DNA from: an uncultured Ruminococcus sp.
Lineage (GTDB): Bacteria > Bacillota > Clostridia > Oscillospirales > Ruminococcaceae
Length of the DNA: 6,003 nucleotides
NCBI RefSeq assembly: GCF_946187255.1
Contig: NZ_CAMHRZ010000212.1
Span: 1-6,003, forward strand
Direction: 5' to 3'
Notes under the pieces: model-generated
The model's input: only the letters and a program-made list of their open reading frames with translations
Databases searched by the model: none
What the model was told of the DNA's origin: nothing
Translations under genes and position numbers: made by a program
In this document: positions 1 to 6,003 of the stretch, in pieces
Layout: each line of letters opens with the position of its first letter
Numbering within the stretch: position 1 is the first letter of the stretch

Positions 1-405
1 TATTATGAACAGGGGAGAGGCTGTACAGGATTCGTACAGCGGTATCCTGCCCGCTTCAAGACCGCTTATACAGTCCATTTCGTCCTCGTTGCCAATAAGT
101 GCCAGCTCGTATCTGACCGCAGGCTGCTCGGAGAAAAGTATCCTCAGCGCCGCGTTCCTGCCCGATGGCGCCTTTGCCAGTTCAACAGGGTATGTACCTG
201 CTTCCGCCTTGTAGTAATACTCGATGAATCCGTCCTCGTCTTCGGTATCGTCCAGAGGACAAAGCACTATCCTGCCCGAAGTCATGGTCAGGCTGCCGAC
301 TTTTTCCGTGTCCAGCTTGCTGAACCATTCGTCGTAGTTTTTAAGTGATGCGATCTTCCTGCGATGTTTTTTTACCATCTTTTTGTATCTCTCTACATCT
401 ACCAT
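1..405 (-). CDS. DUF4241-like protein, divergent paralogue (C-terminus beyond window)
   Basis: The frame is open for 135 codons from ATG at 405 to the left edge, so the 3' end is missing. The start is supported by an AGGAGGA ribosome binding site at 414-420, 8 bases upstream. No signal peptide or membrane segment is visible, so it is probably cytoplasmic. The first ~35 residues are basic and helical-looking. From about residue 38 it aligns by eye with the intact DUF4241 protein two genes upstream: 'SGRIVLCPL' near 43-51, 'GTYPVEL' at 70-76, 'AALRILFS' at 85-92 and 'AVRYELALIGNED' at 96-108. The following family motif, 'GFPVDAGLGCFCD' in the paralogue, is not recognisable here ('GRIPLYESCTASPLF' at 119-133), so this copy may have lost or changed the original activity. 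The gene lies 31 bases after the membrane-protein stop, consistent with one transcript. Function unknown; the family assignment rests on the paralogue comparison. Confidence 0.72.
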   Translation of the reverse strand, partial: MVDVERYKKMVKKHRRKIASLKNYDEWFSKLDTEKVGSLTMTSGRIVLCPLDDTEDEDGFIEYYYKAEAGTYPVELAKAPSGRNAALRILFSEQPAVRYELALIGNEDEMDCISGLEAGRIPLYESCTASPLFII

Positions 406-436
406 ATATGTGTTCCTCCTCTCTGCTGCCGTTCAT

Positions 437-901
437 CTATAAGTATATGACGTATCTGCCGTCTTCCATATCGGCGTAGCCTTCGGTGTGATTTTTTTCT
501 CTTATGGGTAGCTCGCCTTTCGTTGTTGAGTTATCGGCCAGATAATAGTAGTTGATCATATCGATAGATATATTCACATCAGTCCGCTGGAACCAGTCAT
601 ACTTCATAATGCGCAGTTCCACAGGCTTTTCCGCACCTTCTATGATCACTGAATATCTTCCGTACTCGTCCGCTTTTGCCGATATTTCAGTGCTTAATCC
701 GCTAACGTCTGCTTTAAAATCATCTGTCTGACCCATTGGTGTCTGTACCGTGAAGTCAAGGTCATTCATGTCCGCATTGTTGATAAATAAAGTCAGTTTT
801 ATCCTGTCGCCCGTGTAAAAGCGCGGCATGGACAGCACAACTGCCAGTACGCACGCCAGCAGTACACCGACTGCTATGAGCCATTTTTTCTTATTAGTCA
901 T
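437..901 (-). CDS. Small membrane-anchored protein of unknown function
   Basis: A 154-residue protein that I do not recognise as a named family. Residues 4-6 are KKK, followed by a hydrophobic segment at about 7-25, which suggests a single N-terminal membrane anchor with the remainder outside the cell. 'LLAC' at 14-17 resembles a lipobox, but hydrophobic residues continue after the Cys, so a transmembrane anchor is more likely than a lipoprotein. The outer part (about 30-154) alternates hydrophobic and polar residues in short stretches ('IKLTLFINN', 'YGRYSVIIEG', 'PVELRIMKYDWF', 'DVNISIDMI'), as expected for a beta-sandwich; this fold is an inference. ATG at 899-901 overlaps the upstream DUF4241 stop (894-896) by 8 bases in an ATGACTAA arrangement, indicating translational coupling. 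It is followed after 31 bases by a second DUF4241-like gene, so it sits between two paralogues and may work with them. Confidence 0.8.
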   Translation of the reverse strand: MTNKKKWLIAVGVLLACVLAVVLSMPRFYTGDRIKLTLFINNADMNDLDFTVQTPMGQTDDFKADVSGLSTEISAKADEYGRYSVIIEGAEKPVELRIMKYDWFQRTDVNISIDMINYYYLADNSTTKGELPIREKNHTEGYADMEDGRYVIYL

Positions 902-1655
902 CTTCGTCTTCTTCCTCGTCTATGTATGCCAGTTTAAGGTCAATGAACTGCATCACCGTCTGACATATATTTCCGTTCTCATCGTAGCCCCAGTAAACGG
1001 GATACATACCGTCCCCGAATCCCGAATTGCATATCGGGATATGGTATCCCGTTCCCGGTACGGTGTAATTCAGGAAGTCGCCGCCCGCCCTCTGATAGCG
1101 TGGGTCAGCTTTGTAGCTTTCAGCAAAAAGCGCTGCCATGTAGTCGTTGTAGAAGTTGAAGTCTTCGCCGTGCTTTTGGTACATCTCATTATCAAACGCC
1201 GTGAAAGCCTTCTGCGCCGCTCTGTCACAGAAGCAGCCAAGTCCCGCATCAACGGGAAAACCGAAATAATCGCCTTTCTCAAACTGCGCCAGTTCGCTGA
1301 TATCCTCAGTGCCCGTCAGTGCAAGTTCAAAGCGCACCGCACGCTTGTCACTGTACTTTATGCGCATCGCCGCATAGCGGGCACAGTCGCCGTTAAAGGG
1401 CTCGACTATGCACAGCTCAACGGGGAATTCTCCTGTGGGTGCTTTTATATAGAAGCTGTCCTGATCATCATCAAGGAAAACAAGGGGGTCACAGCCTATC
1501 AGTTCGCCTGTGGGCAGGGTTATCGTCCCGAAGGGGTAGCATATGGTCTTCACACCGTACAATTCCTTGTTCTCAAAATATTCGTTTAGGTCAACGGGGC
1601 TTATCAGCTTGTCTCTGTACTTTTCGACCTCTGCCAGCCATTTTTCGTCGGGCAT
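894..1655 (-). CDS. DUF4241 family protein
   Basis: A 253-residue, probably cytoplasmic protein without signal peptide or membrane segment. The start is fixed by a strong AAAGGAGGC site at 1663-1671, 7 bases before ATG. Motifs I associate with DUF4241 are present in order: 'PTGELIGCDPL' (48-58), 'GEFPVEL' (75-81), 'AAMRIKYSDKRAVRFELAL' (95-113), 'GFPVDAGLGCFCD' (132-144), and a C-terminal 'SGFGDGMYPVYWGYDENG' (211-228) followed by a hydrophobic strand. The length suits a complete single-domain member. The biochemical role of the family is not known to me, so none is assigned. The protein ends in an acidic tail (DEEEDEDD) whose GA-rich codons also form the ribosome binding site of the next gene. 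It lies 114 bases after malQ with no convincing promoter in between, so it is probably co-transcribed with malQ. The divergent copy at 1-405 suggests a local duplication. Confidence 0.85.
   Translation of the reverse strand: MPDEKWLAEVEKYRDKLISPVDLNEYFENKELYGVKTICYPFGTITLPTGELIGCDPLVFLDDDQDSFYIKAPTGEFPVELCIVEPFNGDCARYAAMRIKYSDKRAVRFELALTGTEDISELAQFEKGDYFGFPVDAGLGCFCDRAAQKAFTAFDNEMYQKHGEDFNFYNDYMAALFAESYKADPRYQRAGGDFLNYTVPGTGYHIPICNSGFGDGMYPVYWGYDENGNICQTVMQFIDLKLAYIDEEEDEDD
911..917 (-). promoter_or_regulatory. Ribosome binding site embedded in the upstream coding tail
   Basis: On the minus strand this reads GAGGAAG, 9 bases before the ATG of the membrane protein (899-901). It lies entirely within the codons for the acidic C-terminal tail of the DUF4241 protein. 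With the 8-base stop/start overlap, translation of the second gene should depend on ribosomes finishing the first. Confidence 0.6.
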
Positions 1656-1769
1656 ATATGTCGCCTCCTTTGGTGTTCCATTGGTTCTTTCGTGTTATAC
1701 AGCGCTTTGCTTCGGGTACGCTTTCATTATCCGGAGTATACCCTCCGCCGCTGTCGTCTTCGGGAGTTT

Positions 1770-3311
<1,542 letters not shown>

Positions 3312-3346
3312 ATTGATTACCTCTTGATGAAGAAATTTGTCACAAG

Positions 3347-3372
3347 ATATGGACATAATCATTGTACCATAT
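3347..3372 (-). repeat. Inverted repeat around the malQ -10 box
   Basis: ATATGG (3347-3352) and CCATAT (3367-3372) are perfect 6-base inverted arms separated by 14 bases that contain the -10 hexamer and lie close to the predicted start site. The position suits an operator, but short AT-rich arms with a 14-base gap can arise by chance. No regulator gene is in the window. Confidence 0.3.
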
Positions 3373-3389
3373 TTTCCTGCATTTTGCAA
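3361..3389 (-). promoter_or_regulatory. malQ sigma-A promoter
   Basis: Read on the minus strand, the -35 is TTGCAA (3384-3389) and the -10 is TACAAT (3361-3366), with a 17-base spacer and an extended -10 TGG just upstream of the hexamer. The predicted start is near 3354, leaving a leader of about 43 bases before the malQ ATG. No riboswitch fits in that leader. Confidence 0.75.
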
Positions 3390-3420
3390 TAGGCTGACAG
3401 CGAAAATTAATAATTTATGA

Positions 3421-3433
3421 TGTATAATATACA
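3421..3433. repeat. 13-bp palindrome upstream of the malQ promoter
   Basis: TGTATA-A-TATACA is a perfect palindrome with a single central base. It lies about 32 bases upstream of the malQ -35, between that promoter and the cysK terminator. It could be an activator or repressor site, but the sequence is all A/T except one G and one C, so chance is a real alternative. Confidence 0.25.
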
Positions 3434-3467
3434 ATTATGGGCGCATTTATGGGGGAGAACGCCCGTT

Positions 3468-3515
3468 AAAAACAAAAAGCACACAAGCCCCTGATGAACA
3501 GGCGTTGTGTGCTTT
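3468..3515 (-). terminator. Intrinsic terminator of cysK
   Basis: On the minus strand, the arms AAAGCACACAA (3505-3515) and TTGTGTGCTTT (3476-3486) pair perfectly over 11 bases. Inside them, CCTG/CAGG extends the stem around a TTCAT loop, with a small imperfection between the two helices. The stem runs directly into a T-rich tract, TTTTTGTTTTT (3468-3478). It lies about 70 bases after the cysK stop and separates cysK from the malQ promoter. Confidence 0.9.
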
Positions 3516-3523
3516 GCCGCTGT

Positions 3524-3542
3524 CTGCTGTGAGATACAGCAG
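3524..3542 (-). repeat. Second hairpin in the cysK 3' untranslated region
   Basis: CTGCTGT (3524-3530) and ACAGCAG (3536-3542) form a perfect 7-bp stem with a 5-base loop between the cysK stop and the terminator. No T tract follows on either strand, so it is not itself an intrinsic terminator. A 3'-end stabilising or processing role for the cysK mRNA is possible but inferred. Confidence 0.5.
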
Positions 3543-3584
3543 GAGCGCTATTGTTATATTATGGTATATTATGGGTGTGTGTTA

Positions 3585-4514
3585 TCAGTCAAACAGTGCG
3601 GTGGAGAGATATCTCTCGCCTGTGTCGGGGAGCAGAGCAACAATCACCTTGCCCTTGTTCTCGGGTCTCTTGGAAAGCTCGGAAGCAGCGTACAGTGCAG
3701 CACCCGAAGAGATGCCTACGAGTATACCCTCTGTCTTTGCAAAGCGGTTGCCTGCTGCGAAAGCGTCGTTGTTCTCAACGGGGAATACCTCGTCGTATAC
3801 CTTTGTATCCAGTACATCGGGAACGAAGCCTGCGCCGATACCCTGGATCTTGTGTGCGCCCGACTTGCCCTGAGAAAGTACGGGAGAAGAAGCAGGCTCA
3901 ACTGCAACGACCTTTACATCGGGGTTCTTGGACTTCAGATACTGACCTACACCTGTAACGGTTCCGCCTGTGCCTACGCCTGCAACGAAGATATCTACCT
4001 TGCCGTCAGTATCATCCCAGATCTCGGGACCTGTTGTAGCAAGATGTACAGCAGGGTTTGCAGGGTTAACGAACTGACCGAGTATAACGGAATTCTCGAT
4101 CTCCTTGTTCAGCTCATCAGCCTTCTTGATAGCGCCTGTCATGCCCTTTGAACCTTCGGTAAGAACGATCTCTGCGCCGTATGCCTTCAACAGGTTCCTT
4201 CTCTCAACGCTCATGGTCTCGGGCATTGTGAGTATGACCTTATAGCCCTTTGAAACGCCTACTGCTGCCAGACCGATACCGGTATTACCGGAGGTAGGCT
4301 CGATGATGGTAGCACCCTCCTTGAGCACGCCGCTCTTCTCTGCATCCTCGATCAGGTTCAGTGCAACTCTGTCCTTAACGCTTCCTGCGGGGTTGAAGTA
4401 TTCCAGCTTTGCCAGGATAGTGCCGCCTGCCTTTACGTCAGCGGAAAATCTTGCTGCTTCCAGCAGGGGAGTCTTGCCTACCAGTTCGCCTATGTTCTTG
4501 TAAATGTTTGCCAT
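3585..4514 (-). CDS. cysK: Cysteine synthase A (O-acetylserine sulfhydrylase)
   Basis: This cytoplasmic PLP enzyme makes L-cysteine from O-acetylserine and sulfide. The 309-residue length is typical for CysK. Visible landmarks: 'NPAGSVKDR' (41-49) with the PLP-binding Lys47; the substrate loop 'TSGNTG' (74-79); the phosphate-binding 'GTGGT' (181-185); 'IQGIGAGFVP' (223-232); 'GISSGAA' (267-273) with the Ser that contacts the pyridine nitrogen; and 'PDTGERYLST' (296-305) near the C-terminus. All key residues are present. ATG at 4514 gives the canonical N-terminus 'MANIYKNIGELVGKTPLL'. A rather distant ribosome binding site, AAAGGAAG, centres about 11 bases upstream near 4524-4531. The gene appears monocistronic, with its own promoter (4590-4618) and terminator (3468-3515). 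No serine acetyltransferase gene (cysE) is adjacent. Two inverted repeats over the promoter suggest repression. Confidence 0.97.
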   Translation of the reverse strand: MANIYKNIGELVGKTPLLEAARFSADVKAGGTILAKLEYFNPAGSVKDRVALNLIEDAEKSGVLKEGATIIEPTSGNTGIGLAAVGVSKGYKVILTMPETMSVERRNLLKAYGAEIVLTEGSKGMTGAIKKADELNKEIENSVILGQFVNPANPAVHLATTGPEIWDDTDGKVDIFVAGVGTGGTVTGVGQYLKSKNPDVKVVAVEPASSPVLSQGKSGAHKIQGIGAGFVPDVLDTKVYDEVFPVENNDAFAAGNRFAKTEGILVGISSGAALYAASELSKRPENKGKVIVALLPDTGERYLSTALFD

Positions 4515-4577
4515 TTGGGATCTCTTCCTTTCAATATAAAAACTGTTTTTCTGCGGGGATATTATTATCGTCTCGCT

Positions 4578-4593
4578 TACTGTGATTACAGTA
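4578..4593 (-). promoter_or_regulatory. Inverted repeat 2 at the cysK -10 and start site
   Basis: TACTGT-GATT-ACAGTA is a perfect 6-base inverted repeat with a 4-base centre. It overlaps the -10 hexamer (4590-4595) and covers the predicted start near 4583. Its centre is 20 bases from that of the inverted repeat in the spacer, about two helical turns. A repressor bound here would block RNA polymerase; operator function is inferred. Confidence 0.45.
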
Positions 4594-4618
4594 TAGCATA
4601 CTAATCCTAGTATGTCAA
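4590..4618 (-). promoter_or_regulatory. cysK sigma-A promoter
   Basis: On the minus strand, the -35 is consensus TTGACA (4613-4618) and the -10 is TATACT (4590-4595), with a 17-base spacer and an extended TGC immediately before the -10. The predicted start is near 4583, leaving a leader of about 68 bases. That is too short for an S-box or T-box, so control is more likely at the DNA level. Confidence 0.88.
4597..4614 (-). promoter_or_regulatory. Inverted repeat 1 in the cysK promoter spacer (candidate operator)
   Basis: CATACTA-ATCC-TAGTATG has perfect 7-base arms around a 4-base centre. It occupies nearly the whole spacer and overlaps two bases of the -35 box. Cysteine genes in Firmicutes are often repressed by Rrf2-family regulators such as CymR, and the size and placement suit such a site. 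Assignment to a particular regulator is inference, because no regulator gene is in the window. Confidence 0.55.
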
Positions 4619-4811
4619 TAGGTTAAATAGTATTTTTTACTCTTTTCACATAACGGCTCACAAAAAACGGACAGTTACAGGATAATTTACACAAAAGCCA
4701 TAAATATGAACGGTTGCAAGGCTGTTTCCGTGAGTTCGCAGCTGTGCGCAATAGCTCCGAAAAATAAGCAATAAATGGGCAAAAGTAAATTGATAAATAT
4801 ACTTAACATTC

Positions 4812-4840
4812 TTGACAAATATTAAAATACAGTGTATAAT
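4812..4840 (+). promoter_or_regulatory. Perfect-consensus sigma-A promoter of the LRR gene
   Basis: TTGACA (4812-4817) and TATAAT (4835-4840) are separated by exactly 17 bases, in A/T-rich surroundings that can act as an UP element. The predicted start is near 4847, giving a leader of about 60 bases. Both hexamers match consensus at every position, which predicts strong basal expression unless a repressor acts. Confidence 0.92.
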
Positions 4841-4907
4841 TTGTTCGTAGCATACCCTATTATATAAAAGTAATAATATATATTCGATCAACACAAGGAG
4901 GAAAACT

Positions 4908-5969
4908 ATGTACAAAAAGTTTTTAGCGGGTGCGGCGGCGCTTGTCATGGTAATGGGGGCATCGGTATGCCCCGCAGCTGCTGTGGTCAATAATTTTGCG
5001 GTAACAGCAAGCGCTGATGTCCTGAAAGACAACGGCACTTTCTATTATCAGATAGTACACGGTGGCAAAAGCATTGAGATACTTGGTCTTGTGAATGCCA
5101 ATGCATCGGAAGCCAATATCCCAAGCAAGATAGGCGATCTCCCTGTAACCGATATAGGCGATAATGCCTTCTACAACAAGGATCATAAGACCAAGAACTA
5201 TCTGAGATCCGTGACTATCCCCGATACTGTGGAGATCATAGGCGAAAGCGCTTTTGCATATAACCAGGCACTGACAAAGATCACTCTGCCCAAGTCCGTA
5301 AAGACCATTGGCACCTCCGCTTTTGAGGGCTGTTCGGCTCTCAGATCGGTAAGCCTGTCAGAGGGACTGAAAACTATCGGTGATAAGGCATTCTACTGGT
5401 GCCTGTCTCTGCCGACACTGACTATACCCTCCTCTGTTACTTCCATCGGTGAAAGCGTGTTCTATAACTGCGCGACCTATGTTAGCGACTCCAATTTCAT
5501 TATCAAGTGCTATTCCAACACCGAAGGCGAGTTCTATGCCTTTGACAACTATATAGCCTATGAGCTTCTCGCCCCCGATAAGTCAAAGTCAAAACCCGTC
5601 GATAACGGCGTATACAATAAGCTGTTCAGGTATAAGCTGATAAACGGCGGCAAGGAGATATGCGTTACTAAGGGCAGGATATCGGATTCAAGGGTCGAGA
5701 TACCCGAAAAGCTCTTCGGTCTGCCTGTCACCGAGATAGGCTATCAGGCATTCTATAACGCTGACCACGAGAATTCCAACTATCTGAAAAAGGTAGTGCT
5801 CCCCTCAACCATAAAAGTGATAGGCGAAGCGGCTTTCGCGGATAACGAAGCCCTCACCGATATCAATATACCCAAGTCGGTAAAGACTATAGGCGATTCG
5901 GCATTTGAAGTATGTATATCTATGGAAAAGATCAACCTGCCCGAAGGTCTACGGCTTTTGACCAAGTAA
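4908..5969 (+). CDS. Secreted BspA-type leucine-rich-repeat protein (LRR_5), possibly truncated
   Basis: A 353-residue exported protein. The start is set by AAGGAGG at 4895-4901, 6 bases before ATG. The N-terminus (MYKKF, then a hydrophobic run to about residue 20) is a signal peptide, with cleavage likely after 'PAAA' (25) or 'TASA' (36). The body consists of BspA/LRR_5 repeats marked by 'IGxxAF' at residues 83, 111, 134, 157, 180 and again at 277, 305, 328. The spacings 28-23-23-23 recur as 28-23 in the second half, so two units of about 194 residues are in tandem. Such proteins usually serve in surface binding or adhesion; that role is inferred. No dockerin, LPxTG or surface-layer anchor is visible. 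The protein ends 'EGLRLLTK' just where the next 'IG' motif is expected at about 351, suggesting loss of the C-terminus by mutation or rearrangement. A naturally short form is the alternative. Confidence 0.88.
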   Translation: MYKKFLAGAAALVMVMGASVCPAAAVVNNFAVTASADVLKDNGTFYYQIVHGGKSIEILGLVNANASEANIPSKIGDLPVTDIGDNAFYNKDHKTKNYLRSVTIPDTVEIIGESAFAYNQALTKITLPKSVKTIGTSAFEGCSALRSVSLSEGLKTIGDKAFYWCLSLPTLTIPSSVTSIGESVFYNCATYVSDSNFIIKCYSNTEGEFYAFDNYIAYELLAPDKSKSKPVDNGVYNKLFRYKLINGGKEICVTKGRISDSRVEIPEKLFGLPVTEIGYQAFYNADHENSNYLKKVVLPSTIKVIGEAAFADNEALTDINIPKSVKTIGDSAFEVCISMEKINLPEGLRLLTK

Positions 5970-6003
5970 ACAACTCATGAACAAATCCAAAGACGGATGA
6001 TCT

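Larger units (their letters stand above)
4515..4907. other. Divergent intergenic region between cysK and the LRR gene
   Basis: This 393-bp stretch holds the cysK leader, promoter and two inverted repeats on the left (4515-4620), and the LRR-gene promoter and leader on the right (4812-4907). The middle part (about 4621-4811) is A/T-rich, and I see no gene, RNA family or strong terminator in it. A 22-codon frame starting at 4706 lacks a ribosome binding site. The two transcription units start about 265 bases apart, so shared regulation is possible but not shown. Confidence 0.6.

Noticed and set aside
828..1589. Long plus-strand frame of 253 codons
   Set aside because: It lies antisense to the DUF4241 gene and the start of the membrane-protein gene, lacks a plausible ribosome binding site, and its translation has no recognisable domain. 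It is a shadow of the real minus-strand genes.
3312..3434. Upstream extension of the malQ frame by 41 codons
   Set aside because: It contains the -35/-10 promoter, does not resemble a GH77 N-terminus, and the ATG at 3311 has its own ribosome binding site and the canonical start of the protein.
3439..3464. GGGCG...CGCCC inverted repeat
   Set aside because: Only a 5-6 bp stem with a 16-base loop and no T tract; the real cysK terminator is adjacent and much stronger.
3507..4151. Plus-strand frame of 214 codons antisense to cysK
   Set aside because: The opposite strand is an unambiguous cysK, and the Cys-rich low-quality translation is typical of an antisense shadow.
4538..4550. AAAAAC-T-GTTTTT palindrome in the cysK leader
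   Set aside because: A homopolymer-based dyad with a one-base centre cannot fold as RNA over its full length and is weak as an operator call.
4733..4758. Imperfect hairpin in the intergenic region
   Set aside because: The stem has a bulge and an internal loop and no T tract on either strand, so it is not supported as a terminator or a structured RNA.
4706..4774. 22-codon small peptide in the intergenic region
   Set aside because: No ribosome binding site upstream, no recognisable features, and a length expected by chance.
4848..4855. TAGCATAC shared by the LRR leader and the cysK promoter (4594-4601)
   Set aside because: A single 8-base match within about 300 A/T-rich bases is expected by chance, and the flanking sequences differ.
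4658..5038. Minus-strand frame of 126 codons in the cysK/LRR intergenic region
   Set aside because: It runs antisense through the signal peptide, ribosome binding site and consensus promoter of the LRR gene, and it has no ribosome binding site or recognisable motif.

Overview
The window looks like chromosome of a low- to moderate-GC gut or rumen clostridium, most likely Oscillospiraceae (Ruminococcus or a close relative). This is inferred from strong AGGAGG-type ribosome binding sites, sigma-A promoters with 17-bp spacers, the MalQ and CysK sequence types, and a secreted BspA-type leucine-rich-repeat (LRR) protein of the kind abundant in Ruminococcus. No rRNA, tRNA, CRISPR array, insertion sequence or phage gene was seen.

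Layout. Bases 1-3311 carry a minus-strand gene string that reads right to left. It starts with malQ (4-alpha-glucanotransferase, start 3311), with its own promoter at 3361-3389. Next come a DUF4241-family protein (1655-894), a small membrane-anchored protein (901-437) whose start overlaps the DUF4241 stop by 8 bases, and a second, divergent DUF4241-like gene (from 405, running off the left edge). Gaps after malQ are 114 bases, then an overlap, then 31 bases. No terminator was seen between them, so one malQ-led operon is plausible.

Bases 3312-3584 hold the malQ promoter, an intrinsic terminator for cysK, and a second hairpin. cysK (4514-3585, minus) encodes O-acetylserine sulfhydrylase and has a near-consensus promoter. 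Its spacer is filled by a perfect inverted repeat, and a second inverted repeat covers its -10 and start site, which suggests repressor control of cysteine synthesis.

Bases 4515-4907 form a divergent intergenic region. Its right part holds a perfect-consensus sigma-A promoter that drives the LRR gene (4908-5969, plus). That protein has a signal peptide and two long LRR units with identical repeat phasing. The second unit stops abruptly in mid-repeat, so the gene may be truncated.

The genes do not form one pathway: glucan metabolism, cysteine synthesis and a surface or secreted LRR protein are neighbours under separate promoters. The least understood part is the DUF4241 / membrane protein / DUF4241-like cassette behind malQ.
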